This document shows, one piece after another, positions 34,316-46,384 of a stretch of DNA of 64,000 nt; positions within the stretch are counted from its first letter, which is position 1; each line of letters begins with the position of its first letter. A program made the translations under genes and the position numbers. The notes beneath the pieces were generated by a model, which was not told where the DNA came from, made no database searches, and was given only the letters and a program-made list of their open reading frames with translations. Origin of the DNA: Ligustrum vulgare (lineage: Eukaryota > Streptophyta > Magnoliopsida > Lamiales > Oleaceae); NCBI GenBank assembly GCA_963555705.1, contig OY743184.1, forward strand, positions 32,002,614-32,066,613, given 5' to 3'.

Positions 34316-35118
34316 GAGACATACACACTCATATAATTATGAACCAAAGTTCCAACTAATAATTTAAAATTCGAAATCTTGACAAATTCGAATCTGAAAT
34401 ATAAAATTTATACAAATACACATCACATACATAAAATTTCATATTTATACGAGTGTGTGTTCGTGTGGGTGTGTGTATCAGTGCGCGAGTGCGTGCGTTG
34501 TGTGTGAGGGGGCGGAAAAAGGGGCTACCGCGAGTTGGGCGGTGGTGCGCCGGCGAGTTGGGCGGTGGTGCGCCGACGAGCTGGCCGGTGGTGCGCCGGC
34601 GAGAAACTGAGGGAGAGGGCGAAGTCGAGCGAGAGACAGGGAGAGAACCGGAGGTCGCGAGAGGGAGAGAGGCCGAGACAGAGCGAGAGATGTGAGATAG
34701 AGTGAGGGGCGTGAGATAGGATTTAGGTTTAAATGTTTAAGATTTGGTAATTTGCAATTTAGTCCCTCAACTCCCATAAACTGGTAATTAAGTCCAAAAC
34801 TTTCTCATTGAACCCCCAAAAGCCTCTAAAACTTATCCCCAATATCAAATTTAAATGCAATATGCCACTAACTTAATAAAAATAGGATTGGCAAGCCTAA
34901 CAATTAAAATAAACAATTAATCACATAAAATTGCATATAAAAATTTTTTTAACTTTCTAATTTGGTACATTGATCGAGACGACGTCCAAGTCCTTCCACT
35001 GCAAAATAATTCAATTAATAATAATAATAATTATAATCAATTACAAAATTTGTAATCGCATCAACATAAAATTACGTGAGATTCAAGAAAGTACGTAAAA
35101 CAAAAAAGTGGTATTACA
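32383..35118 (-). repeat. 3' LTR of element D
   Basis: 2736 bp. It contains an (AT)n tract at 34257-34307, an extra CCACCGCAAAGCGGCTCATT-type unit at about 33240-33270, and a GC-rich stretch (34500-34680) with repeated GGTGCGCCGGCGAG units. The open frames in that stretch occur in both LTRs on both strands and are not credible genes. Confidence 0.85.
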
Positions 35119-35470
35119 ATTCCTTACCCCCTAAAAGAAATTTCGTCCTCGAAATTAAAAATTACCAAAAAGTTGTGAATACTTGGCACGCATTTCATCT
35201 TCGCATTCCCAAGTAGCCTCTTCTACTGCATGATTCCTCCAAAGAACCTTAACTAACGTAATCTTCCTTCTTCTAAGTTCCTTATTTACTTTCATTAGGA
35301 TTTTCACAAGTGACTCCTCATAAGTCAGATCCTTACAAAGATCTAATGACTCCTAACTGAGGCTATGGGAGGAATCCGAAATATACTTCCTCAACATCGA
35401 TGCATGAAAAACATTGTGCACACCCGATAGCGCCGGTGACAATGCAACCCGATAAGCTAGGTCACCCACC
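35119..35470 (-). pseudogene. Element D integrase C-terminus and chromodomain
   Basis: Read on the minus strand: GPLGILERVGDLAYRVAL, then LSGVHNVFHASMLRKYISDS, then the chromodomain LVKVLWRNHAVEEATWE and DEMRAKYSQL, ending NFEDEISFRG and a stop at the polypurine tract. Chromodomains of this clade direct integration to heterochromatin. Stops and frame changes interrupt the stretch between about 35300 and 35400. Confidence 0.8.
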
Positions 35471-38030
35471 CCTTTCAAGAATTCCTAAGGGGCCGACAAA
35501 ACATAGGCTTAACTTTCTTTTCTTCCCGAACCTCACAATTCATTTCATTGGAGTTACCTTCAAAAAATCATATCGCCTACGGCGAATTCCAAAGATTTTC
35601 TTCTTTTGTCCGTATAGCCCTTTTTGTCTACTTTGTGCAATTTTCATCCACTGACGACTTTTTTCAACAACTTCAGTTGTCTGCTGTACTATTTCTGGAC
35701 CCAATAATCTTCTCTCCTACTTCATCCCAATGAACTGGCAATCTACATTTCCTATCGTATAGTACTCAATACGGATCGAAGTTTGATAGTTCTTGTTGTA
35801 AGAGATCATCAACCGACATTATCCCACTTATGAATCCATTCACTAACTTTCTATTTCCAGACTTTCATAGAGTCCATTATAACGTCTCAACCTTAATATA
35901 TATATTGATTGATCACATTCTTAAAACTAAAATCAAGATTGACCAAAATAAAACTTTGTAATCTAGAATTAGTGAAACTTGACGTCCATACCGAAATATA
36001 CAGTAGAAATACTAACTTTGACATAATCTTTCTGGAAAGATTTACATACGAAATCCTTTCTGAACATGCTGACATTTCTTTTAAGATCGGAGTATCAACA
36101 TAAATCCTGTAATCCATACTTATATATTGCAATCAAGTATTCAACATCATACCCTCATCTTAAAACTAAATCCAAGGTACTAATTTAAGAATCCATGCTT
36201 TCAAAATCATCATAACAATACTCTAACCAAGTATTTTATAAATAAATCCTTGACCTCACCAATGAATAAAACTTTTGTGATTCATATAAAATTCCTCATC
36301 AAGTTTACTTAACCCAAAGATACAATCTCATTATAATAAAAAGTCACACAGCTGACCTCAATTAATCATATCAATCTCTCTAAGATTACAACATAATAAC
36401 CATCATATCCTTCACATGAACCTTTTACGTCAATATACTCACTAAGATTTTATATCAATCTCTCAAACTCAATAAATCTTGGACTCTGCCATTGTCACTC
36501 TTTCTGCACACTACTCCATAACAATAATCATTGTGAAGTCTTATTCTCATTTTCCACAAATCCTATCCACAAGGACAATTGCCTAAAATTTCATTTCTTA
36601 TTTTTGAATCAAGATACCATCAATAATAATCTCCACAATTTCATGGTATGTACTATCCTAAACTTTCCTCCGATCAGATGCATTACTTCTGCAATACTTG
36701 TACAAATCTAGGACCTGATAAAGTTTCTTTCATCAATATTGAAAACTTAATGTACAGCAGTGAATCATTCACATTACGAGGAAATCCTGATTCATTTTCC
36801 ATGACTGGGATTCATCATTCTTTGAATTCCACTTAAAACCAAATATAGCATAACTTATTCATGGAAAGTCAACTTATTTCATAATTTCAATACATTATCA
36901 CCTTCAGTTCTCATCATCACATTATTCCTTACAATCATCTATTATACCTTTTATATACAATTGACCTTATGACAATCATTATCTCACATAATCCCAAACA
37001 TTCAATCGCATGTCCCCAATTTCTCACTTTGAATAAATGGTTACTCCTTTAAGGCATCTCATCATAAAATATTTTCAATATCTCCCATTCATGATAACTG
37101 ACTAATCCCAATACTCATATTACATGTAAATTCAACAGACGGTAAATGGTTTTCCTAACCATCACGAAGGTCTAAAATGCAAGCTCTCAACATAGCCTCT
37201 AAACTCTGTATAAAGAAATATTTGCCGATTACTTAAGTCATTATTCAATAACTCAAATGACATCACGTCTCTTCATTAATCTCTGTAAGCCCATGAAAAA
37301 TTCTCTCCAAATTTCAATAAATCTTTACTATTTCTTTAAAAACACACCAAACCATAATAATTTGTCATCTCTAAAACTTCTTTATCACCAAATATCACCA
37401 AAATAATTATAACGATAGAAATTACCTGAATATTCTCTCTATGTAGTATATCTAATAACATATTATTCACAAATCAACATAATATCATCAGCTTATCTTT
37501 AACATATCTTCCCAATCAAATTCCAAAAATAAATCAACAGTATTATCTCATATCCTCTTCTCCAATACAAGTGATCATTCCTTACTAGTGATCAATCTGT
37601 TCCCAAGAATAATTAAGATTCTTCCCACTAACGCCATAATACTTGTCTTCACTCATCTTTTCAAAATATAACTTATCGTTTCCCAATGTATGGATCAAAT
37701 CATCACATAACTTCATGTATACCTTGATATCCCAGAAAACCAATCCATAATTCCTCAACATAACAATTTCAAATCATAATTTCCAATATCAATATCTCAC
37801 TTCCTTCAATACATTAGTTGGCTAAAAAGACTACTCATATTTATAAATATATGCCACAAATCATATTCCCAAAATTTAATCACAAGACCAAATTACATAA
37901 TAAATTTCTCTCAAAATAGAGGAATAATTCACTTACTCAACACAATATCCATTACTTAATTCCCAATAACTAAGAATCCAAATCTTTAAACCTCTAATTT
38001 CATAGTTCTTCTCTTAAAAGTCTCAATAAA
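35471..38030 (-). other. Element D AT-rich interior without pol
   Basis: Where the rest of reverse transcriptase, RNase H and most of integrase should be, there is about 2.5 kb of AT-rich sequence with no recognisable domain apart from possible integrase traces near 35500-35760. Parts near 37400-37960 match the non-coding interior of element C. No LOG-like cargo is found here. Confidence 0.6.
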
Positions 38031-38300
38031 ATCATATTTCTTCTTCATGTATAGCTCCTGAGCACCCCATGGCAAAAAAGCTAGGTCGAACAAAACCTTT
38101 GTCCATGAGATTCTATAGTTGCACTTTGAGCTCTTTTAAGTTACGAAGGAGCCATCCGATACTATACCTTGGATACTAGAGTTGCGCACTTAATCGATGA
38201 CGAATTCAATTTCTCTTTTAGGTGATAAATCACAAAGATCTTTTGAGAAATCTTTAGTCATTCTCGAATAACTGAAATTTGTTCGAGAGAAGTATTCACC
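38031..38300 (-). pseudogene. Element D reverse transcriptase start, decayed
   Basis: Minus strand: DFSKDLCDLSP near 38240, KREIEFVID near 38215, then LKELKVQL followed by a stop, NLMDKGFVRPSFLPWGAQEL near 38090-38050. This is the start of a chromovirus reverse transcriptase (the family pattern is a basic linker, an MAP-x-E-L-KELK helix and GFIRPS-x-SPWGAP). Stops are frequent and the catalytic YVDD region is absent. Confidence 0.75.
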
Positions 38301-38379
38301 TTAAACACTTCAATTATTGCAACCAAGTAGGCTTAATAACTCTTATTCATCAATTGACTAGCCTTCATCGCTGATAATA

Positions 38380-38730
38380 TCGAAATAGAAAGTTTCACCT
38401 TTACTTCAACAAAGTGAAAAGGGTTTCATTTGGAGGTTTAAATACCACCTTAACGTATCCAGTGATTGAAACCTTATACCGTAATAATCATTCCATTCCT
38501 AGTATAACATCAAGTTTGTGGGTATTCAGTGTTATGAAATCCATCATCTACTCCTTCCCATTCACCATGATTGGGACATTTCCCAACACATAACTTTAGT
38601 TCAACAATTCTTCAAATGGCGTTGAAAATATAAACTTGGTCTCCAGCTACTGAGATGGGTAAATCAATTTTCCTATAACTGTTGGACTATCAAATGAGTG
38701 GGTAGTCCCGAGATCAAATACGATCAATGC
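38380..38730 (-). pseudogene. Element D protease, decayed
   Basis: Minus strand: FDLGTTHSF near 38715 corresponds to the active-site region (D-x-G-[AT]-[ST]-H-S-F), and HKLDVILGME near 38500 to the conserved DVILGMDWL end. VVFKPPNETLFTLL follows near 38430. Stops separate the blocks. Only about 400 bp separate it from the primer site, so gag is essentially gone. Confidence 0.7.
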
Positions 38731-39189
38731 TTAATACTAAGTTCGATGACTTCTCAACTTCCGACTTGGATATAATATACATTCTTTCCGATGTAGTCTC
38801 CATGACTCAAGTACTATTCCCATTCACTTCTCGTTTGGACATTGTATACTCTCGATCCGATATCCCATTCATCTCCATTTCTTATTTCACAAAAAGATCT
38901 GATAAACGGCACCCAAACTTTTAATAACCATTACTTTCTCACTTCCTCATTTACATAACGAAGATATACTCATTATATTCACTGACAACATTCTTAACCT
39001 TTCACTTTCCGACATTACACATTAGCATGCAAGAATTTACAATAATTGGAACATCAATTAACATTTCATAATTTAAACAAAATTTAACTTACCAGATGAT
39101 CGAGGGAGAAGCACTTGAGGCGTGACTCAGTACCCGAACCATTTTCAAATAAATTTTAAAAGTCTACAGAATCGCTTTTAAAACTTTTA
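38731..39189 (-). other. Element D leader and lost gag
   Basis: No Gag domain is readable. On the minus strand a short frame from an ATG at about 39145 (MVRVLSHASSASPS) may be what remains of the gag start. Confidence 0.35.
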
Positions 39190-39201
39190 GCTCTGATACC
39201 A
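39190..39201 (-). other. Primer binding site of element D (tRNA-iMet)
   Basis: TGGTATCAGAGC on the minus strand, 4 bases from the LTR end: an exact match to the initiator tRNA-Met primer site also used by element C. Confidence 0.9.
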
Positions 39202-39205
39202 AAAA

Positions 39206-41051
39206 TGTAACACCCCAAGTTCAAAAATCTAAATCTAGGCGTGTTAACTTCCCTTCACATTATATGCGGAAATAAATCGTTGAAACATTAAAATTCGAAA
39301 ACCAAATCATTTAAAAACTTCAACCTTTTCATTTTCTATTCTAAAATTTTATAGAAATTTCGGCAGAGTCTCCTCTATAACTTGGACATAACCAACCTGT
39401 AGAGGGACATCACACCTACAATAATTATAAAATTTTCAACCCATTCAAATCCAATCATTCAACATTCAACCATAATTCCAAAATTCAACTTCAACATCAA
39501 TTCCCCAAACTCCTCAACCAAAACAACTTGAAGTACAAATTTATAAACTCATGAAACCTGATAAAAACTAATCACAGGGGAATACCATAACTTATTTTGA
39601 CTAAGAACCGAAACTAATTCAAAATGATTTATCAATTTAAAAGAATAACAACTAAAAACTTAAATTAAATCATTAACTTTAATTTTAAATAATTCAAGTC
39701 GGTACTGTCTGAGCCTGCCGCCACGTGCTCTCCTCTAATCATCTAACTTTCATCACCTGAAATGTTGGGGAGGGATTTGGGTGAGCTAAAGCTCAGTAAG
39801 TAAACTTTATGCATGAATGCATGCTTATGACATGAATGCTTTAACTTTGAAATATGTATCCCCATTCACTTTAACCTTTCAAAACTTTCAACATTTCGAA
39901 CTTTCACTTAACATTTCAAAACTTTCACTTCATTTCCATCGTGAGCTCACTTGATGTAACTTCTAGTCAATCAGATAACAGTGGGTCATTCTTATTTGGA
40001 ACCAGATTAACATGCGCATTTCCACCGCAAAGTGGTTTAACATTCACTTTCCCACCGCAAAGCGGCTCATTACATTCGGGTACGCCGGTCCCCCGCGCCC
40101 CATTTCCCACTCGCATCTTTCATGACATAGAAGTACACCCATTCTTTCAAAAACTTGGGATACATAATTTTTGACAAAAATTGCACTTTGACACATTCCT
40201 TTCATTAAAACATTTGACTTTCCCATTTCGATGCCAATGCATGCTTGATGATGCAATGACATGTAACGCGCATGCTTGAACATTTCCTTAACTACACATA
40301 ATTGCATATGGTAGACCAAAAGCATTAAAATTCCGTAATTAACACGAATGTCAATTAAGCACATTAATTCCACATTAACATTCAACTTTGATGAAAGTAG
40401 GGGGAAGTTTACTTACTTGTCATCCTTAGTATTTACCGTTATCTTGATTTGCAAGTGGAGGAGCCTCGGCTGCCCGTGTCGTCAATGTACCAAAATCCTA
40501 GTTGTATCCATTCATTAATAAAATATGCTTTCAGTTCAAAATCACATTTTAAACTCTAAGCAAGGTTACAACTTCTATTTCATTCAAAATTTAATCCCAA
40601 CGTGACCTTACGCTAGGTCCAACACACAACACCATATTCGAAAATAAGATGTCAATTTCAATGTACTTTAGAAAGCTTTTCTTATCTATTAATGCAAACT
40701 CAAATTAAGAATTATAGAACTTAACTTTACCAAATTATTCAATTAATATTCTAAATATTAATAAATTTGAAAATCTCAAAGTAACTCAACATTCAAAAAT
40801 TTCAATTAAACTAACTGAAATCAATTATCAGTTACACTAATTAGAACTAAATTTCCTAAATTCGAAAATACATTAAAATTCCAATTTAGTTATAAACTCA
40901 ACAAAACCAATTAATTCAATGAATCCACAAATCTGAAATTATACAATATACATATATAATCTTACATATCTCCAATCTCAAATAAAAATTAAAAATTCAA
41001 CAAATCCAATTAAGCCCCAAATCTGAAATTCTAATGTGAAATTACACGTCC

Positions 41052-41082
<31 letters not shown>

Positions 41083-41885
41083 GAGACATACACACTCATA
41101 TAATTATGAACCAAAGTTCCAACTAATAATTTAAAATTCGAAATCTTGACAAATTCGAATCTGAAATATAAAATTTATACAAATACACATCACATACATA
41201 AAATTTCATATTTATACGAGTGTGTGTTCGTGTGGGTGTGTGTATCAGTGCGCGGGTGCGTGCGTTGTGTGTGAGGGGGCGGAAAAAGGGGCTACCGCGA
41301 GTTGGGCGGTGGTGCGCCGGCGAGTTGGGCGGTGGTGCGCCGACGAGCTGGCCGGTGGTGCGCCGACGAGAAACTGAGGGAGAGGGCGAAGTCGAGCGAG
41401 AGACAGGGAGAGAACCGGAGGTCGCGATAGGGAGAGAGGCCGAGACAGAGCGAGAGATGTGAGATAGAGTGAGGGGCGTGAGATAGGATTTAGGTTTAAA
41501 TGTTTAAGATTTGGTAATTTGCAATTTAGTCCCTCAACTCCCATAAACTGGTAATTAAGTCCAAAACTTTCTCATTGAACCCCCAAAAGCGTCTAAAACT
41601 TATCCCCAATATCAAATTTAAATGCAATATGCCACTAACTTAATAAAAATAGGATTGGCAAGCCTAACAATTAAAATAAACAATTAATCACATAAAATTG
41701 CATATAAAATTTTTTTGAACTTTCTAATTTGGTACATTGATCGAGACGACGTCCAAGTCCTTCCACTGCAAAATAATTCAATTAATAATAATAATAATTA
41801 TAATCAATTACAAAATTTGTAATCGCATCAACATAAAATTACGTGAGATTCAAGAAAGTACGTAAAACAAAAAAGTGGTATTACA
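39206..41885 (-). repeat. 5' LTR of element D
   Basis: 2680 bp, partner of 32383-35118. The (AT)n tract is shorter (41052-41074) and one CCGCAAAGCGG unit is missing. Otherwise only scattered substitutions are seen. Confidence 0.85.
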
Positions 41886-41890
41886 TACCC

Positions 41891-42681
41891 ATTTCCCATC
41901 ACCTTTAACAATTTTCATGCACTGAATGGTGTTAAGGTTGATGATATCAGTGTGTTTTGTTTTAAGGATATGCTTGTTTTCCAAAGGCACATTGTAATGT
42001 TCAAAGAATTTTGCAAGAATCATGCCATATGATAAGCCTAAAACACAAGGAGAAGAGTGGACATATCGAATATGTAGCATGAAGATGTATGAAAAGTCCA
42101 TTTTACATCCAATAAGAAAGGAATCAAGAATAAATAAATCAAAGTAATGAACCCCTTCGAAATGTGGTCCTAGGAACGATGATATGTACAATAGTATGAT
42201 GGAGAATTTTGCAAGGAATGGTAAGATGATTTAGGTTCAAAGTCATGGTTGTAGTAAGGGGTCGATCGGTGAGACAACTACATGCTTCAATTTCATTACA
42301 CCCTTCGAACCTAACGGGATAATGTTAGACACGTACACGGTTTTCACTATCTTTTAAATCTAGAATTTCATGAATAAGAGGTCTATTATAGTAATGCGTT
42401 TATCCTTGATAGTGCAAGTAATGTTTTCGGAATAAAATGTGACATTTCGATAGAATCTCCTAATCAAACTCGGGTAAGCATTAACGGAAATTGAAATCAC
42501 ATTCTTCCACCCAATCCCCTCAAATTAATCTTCTACAATGAAAGATGGAGCATTAAGGTTGAAAAAAAATGGACTTACCTATTCAAATAGGACAATCCGT
42601 GAATCGGTTGGGCAATGGTATATCACCTTCCACGTTGGATGAACTAGCTTCTCCCTTCTTTGAATTCTTCTTTGGAGGCAT
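41891..42681 (-). pseudogene. N-terminal part of the copia element's env-like gene
   Basis: Minus strand start at 42681 (MPPKKNSKKGEASSSNVEGD), a stop soon after, and further stops through about 42240. The frame 42191-41891 reads GPHFEGVHYFDLFILDSFLI, SSPCVLGLSYGMILAKFFEH and ends at the D insertion. The SYGMILAKFFEHYNV stretch resembles the plant 'putative transposon protein' domain (Transposase_32-like) found beside many plant retroelements. It follows copia pol in the right place for a Sirevirus env-like gene. Confidence 0.55.
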
Positions 42682-43383
42682 TGTAAATTCGGAATTTTTG
42701 AGAGGGAAAAAAATTGAATTTTGTTGTAAGAACACAAGTATGTGTTGATAGAAAAGGATCAAGACATGAAATCTTAAAGAGGATAAATGATTTTATTGGA
42801 TTTAAGTTAGATTTCTGAGAGAACGTGAAATTTTCGAGGGTTTGTGTAGGAATGTAGATTTCTCAAGTTTCTTGATGAAATTGAAAAAGAAATATCAAAT
42901 TTTGATATTAAAGTTGATGGGTAAGATAGATTTGTTGAAAATTTGAAGAGATTTTGGATGAATCTTTCAGGTATGAGAGGTTTTAGAGAGGAATGTTCGC
43001 AATAAGGGTTCTTGAAGTAAGAAATTTGGGGATGAAAAATGATTTTAAAATCCTTGGAAAGTGGTACTTTTGGTCGATCGAAACATTTTAGTCTACTGAA
43101 ACTCTGCTGACAAGAAAATATGAAAGCTGAAAGTAGTGTTGACGGGAAATTGCTCGACTGAAAATAGGTTTTCAATTGTACAAATGGTCGAACAAAAGTA
43201 CGTTTCGGTTGATCATTTGGTCGATTGAAACAAGATTTGATTTTTTAACTGTTTGACTGAAAGTGCGCAAAAAAATGTTAAGCTATAGTAGGTTTCGGTT
43301 GGGTGATGTACAACTGAAAAATTTGACATTTCAGTCAACCGAAATATTGCAAATAAATAATTTCACAAGTAATTTCGGTTTAA
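42682..43383 (-). other. Copia spacer between pol and env-like gene
   Basis: The 122-codon frame (43175-42807) has no recognisable domain. The stretch 43070-43380 carries repeated GGTCGAnyGAAA and CGGTTGA motifs, also seen in the copia LTR-like region near 62276-62375. Confidence 0.4.
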
Positions 43384-45000
43384 TCATGCATATAACATTA
43401 AATCGCCACATATTTCAGATTCATCAATAATACCTAAACCTCTTCTAATATCTGAAAATCTATCAAGTGCTAGAATTTTTGTAAGAATATCGGCCAATTG
43501 TTTTTCAATACTAACAAATTCCAAATAAATATCACCTTTTTGAACATAATCTCTTAGAAAATGATGTTGAATTTCAATACGTTTGGTGCGAGAGTGTAAG
43601 ATGAGATTTTTTGATAAATTTGTAGCACTAGTATTACTATTATCACACATAATGAGAGCATTTTCAAAAGTTAAACGATAATTACTAAGTGTTTTTTTCA
43701 TCCATAAAACTTGAGCACAACAATTAGTAGTCGAAATTTATTCGGCTTCGATAGTAGATAATGAAACGAATTTTTGTTTCTTACTAAACCATGAGACAAG
43801 TGCAAACCTTAGAAAGTGACAAGTTTTGCTTGTGCTTTTTTGATCAATAGTTCAACCGGTCTAATCGACATCTGAATAGCTAAGTAAGTCAATGTAAGTT
43901 CCCTTAGGATACCAAAGACCTAATGTTCTAGTATCACTTAGATATCTAAAAATTATTTTAACGACACTTAGATTTGAGTCTTTAGGATTTGATTGAAGTC
44001 TAGCACACAAACATACACTAGACATAATATCAGGTCTACTAGCAGCTAAGTAAAGAAGAGGTCCGATCATACCTCAATATTTTATTATGTCAATTGAAGC
44101 ACCTTTCTCATCTTTATCCAATTTGATTGAAGAACTCATTGGAGTATTTATTGGCTTCAATTCTAAACTTTTTGAGCATGTCCATAATGTATTTGGTTTG
44201 ACTTGTGAAAATTCCTTCATTAGTTTATTTGATTTGAAGTCCAAGAAAGAACTTTAATTCTCTCATCATGCTCATTTCTAATTCCTTCCTCATACACTTT
44301 GAGAACTCTTCTGAAAGAGAAATATTAGTTGCACCAAAAATAATATCATCAACATAAATTTTTATAATAATCATGTCATCATTTTTGGTTTTGATGAAAA
44401 GTGTAGTATCCGCATTTCCCGTTTGAAAACCATTTGAAATAAGAACTTGTTTAATATTTCATATCAAGCTCTAGGGGCTTGTTTCAAACCATATAGAGCT
44501 TTTCTAAGTTTAAACACATTTTCCAAAAATTTGTGATTTTTGAAACCGAGAGGTTGCTCACATAAACTTCTTCTTGAATGAAACTATTTAGAAAATGCAC
44601 TTTTAACATACATTTGATAAAGAGTAAAACCTTGATGGCAAGCATAAGCAAGAAGCTTGCTAATGGATAATAATCTAACAACCGGTGCAAATATTTCTTC
44701 GAATCAATACCTGCTTCTTGATTGTAACCTTGGGCCACTAATATAGCCTTGTTATGCATAATTATACCACTTTCATCTCGTTTATTTCGAAAACCCTGTT
44801 TTGTACCAATAATGGTTTGAACATTTGGTCTAGGAACTAAGTCCCAAACACGATTTCTTTCAAATTAATTTAGTTCTTCTTGCATTGCTAGAGTCCAAAA
44901 CTCATCAAACTCCGCTTCTTTGAAATTCTTTGGTTCAATTTGAGAAATGAATGCACAATTATTTAGAAAACCTTTGGTAGAGTTTCTAGTATGTATACCT
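43384..45000 (-). pseudogene. Copia reverse transcriptase and RNase H, decayed
   Basis: Minus strand, from about 45000 down: KAILVAQGYNQEAGID near 44750 (start of the Ty1/copia reverse transcriptase), the catalytic IYVDDIIFGATN at about 44360-44335, MIGPLLYLAASRPDIMSSV near 44070, then RNase H with KRIEIQHHFLRDYV and LADILTKIL to 43384. The order is that of a Ty1/copia pol end. Many stops and frame changes break it although YVDD is kept. The wording of the motifs fits Sireviruses. Confidence 0.85.
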
Positions 45001-45059
45001 TTGGAGGGATCACTAATTATAAGCTCTTTTGGATGAAAGGAACAAACCTCTATTCAATG

Positions 45060-45524
45060 GGAAATGTTGGATCACTTTGAATTTTGGAAGGTTCTCCTTC
45101 TTCTTGTTTTGCAAGTTGTTCTTCCATATCTTTATCTTTAATAGCTTTATGATTTTCCTTGTTTTAATTGCTCAAAAGGAATTTTCAAACCTACATCAAT
45201 ACCTTTCTCTTTATAAAGAGAAATAGCATAATCAAATGTAACATGCATGAATTCTTCCACTACTAGAGTTCTTTTGTTGAAAATTCTATAAGCTTTGCTA
45301 GTAGGTGAATATCCAAGAAAGTTTTCAATATTAGATATTGAATCAAATTTTCATTAATTTTGTTTTTTATTTAGAACAAGACATTTGCAACCAAATAATT
45401 TAAAATAATCGATATTGAGAACTCTATTTTTCCAAGTCTCATATGGAGTTTTTGGTTTTCTTTCGACTTTCCAAAACTCTATTCATTTAACATGGTTCGA
45501 GCCATTTATTATGAAGTCCATCCG
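45060..45524 (-). pseudogene. Copia integrase C-terminal part, decayed
   Basis: Minus strand: MARTMLN near 45515, then after a deletion KVERKPKTPYETWKNRVLNI and FKLFGCKCLVLNKK, typical of the integrase C-terminal region. The part normally between MARTML and the KPKTPYE region is missing. A foreign island (45525-45902) precedes it. Confidence 0.75.
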
Positions 45525-45902
45525 CTGCTGAGGAATCCATTGCAAGAGCGGCTGTTCCTGATTCCCCCAAACTGCTTTTCTTAGAGAGGCGGCTATTGTT
45601 AATGCCCGGTTCCAGTAAACATAGATAGCGGGGCATGTCATGGAAAGAAGTCTTTATCGACGCAATACAAAGCAGTGAAAGAGAATTGCCCTTACTTTGT
45701 TTGACTTTTCAAGTAGCTGTCTCCGATCAAGACAGTGATTGCCAGTTCCTTCCTCCAATATTACATATTACCTCTTCCTTCGATCTTCCTCCAGATTCTC
45801 TTTCTATTGAGGCAACATCTTTGAACCTCTCTCGACTCCACTGATGACTATCTCCTAACGCCTCGTCCCTCTCCTTGACGTATTTTCGGTTCCCTACATT
45901 AG
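45525..45902. other. GC-richer island inside copia integrase, organelle-like
   Basis: About 380 bp with clearly higher GC content and balanced composition, placed between integrase core and C-terminal remains and replacing integrase codons. Phrases such as GAGGCGGCTATTG and CGGTTCCCTACATT recall plant mitochondrial intergenic DNA. The 69-codon frame 45635-45844 has no domain I know. I infer a possible nuclear insertion of mitochondrial DNA; this rests on composition and impression only. Confidence 0.35.
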
Positions 45903-46141
45903 TCAATATTCGATAAAATTATGTTTATATCCACTTATTTTACAAAAATCATCAAAAGAAATATTATCAAATTCTCCACCGTGGTCACTTCTAATAGTTG
46001 TTATAGAGTATCCTTTTTCATTTTGAACCTTGTAAAAATGTTTGAATATATTTAAAACTTCAATTTTCAAGTTAAAAAAAAATCCCCAAGTAAATCTTGA
46101 GAAGTCATCAATAATGACAAAAGCATAGTGCTTACCACTTA
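45903..46141 (-). pseudogene. Copia integrase core, decayed
   Basis: Minus strand: KHYAFVIIDDFSRFTWGFFF, then KGYSITTIRSDHGGEFDN and FCKISGYKHNFIE. These hold the first and second acidic residues of the D,D-35-E catalytic triad (in VIIDD and SDHGGEF). The third lies in the part replaced by the island at 45525-45902. Confidence 0.8.
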
Positions 46142-46370
46142 AACTTGCAATTCTAAAGGTCTTTCAAAGCAGCTTTTGGTCCCTCAATCTGAGCAGCATC
46201 TCTTTATTATCTGAGGGGAGCCTACTATTTGTTTCTATTAGAGTTGCAAGACTTGGAAACTTTCAGGAAACCTTCCGTCATGCTATTTGTTGATCCATCT
46301 GAAGAAGTTGTAAATGTTTTGTGGTTGAAGAAAATTGCTTACTTTTGAAAGAAGTTTTTTTTTTTTCCAA
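46142..46370 (+). other. Insert in copia pol with an exon-like plus-strand segment
   Basis: Between integrase and the GAG-pre-integrase region lies foreign sequence. On the plus strand, after a pyrimidine-rich TTTGTTTCTATTAG (acceptor-like), a frame reads LQDLETFRKPSVMLFVDPSE and EVVNVLWLKKIAYF (about 46236-46350). It looks like a piece of a host gene exon, but I cannot name the gene. Confidence 0.35.
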
Positions 46371-46384
46371 ATTAATAAACATCA

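Larger units (their letters stand above)
32383..41885 (-). mobile_element. Element D: Tekay/Del-like chromovirus, decayed
   Basis: LTRs at 32383-35118 and 39206-41885 begin TGTAACACCCC and end GTATTACA, with perfect target duplication TACCC (32378-32382 and 41886-41890). The primer site (39190-39201) and polypurine tract (35119-35140) read on the minus strand. The interior keeps broken protease, reverse transcriptase and integrase-chromodomain pieces around about 2.4 kb of AT-rich non-coding sequence also found in element C. It inserted into the env-like gene of the copia element. The LTRs are similar but differ by point changes, an (AT)n length change and a short deletion, so D is older than C. 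Confidence 0.85.

Noticed and set aside
34453..34777. Arg/Glu-rich and Leu/Ser-rich frames on opposite strands, repeated at 41220-41544
   Set aside because: Produced by GAGAGG and GGCGAG repeats of the element D LTR; no domain.
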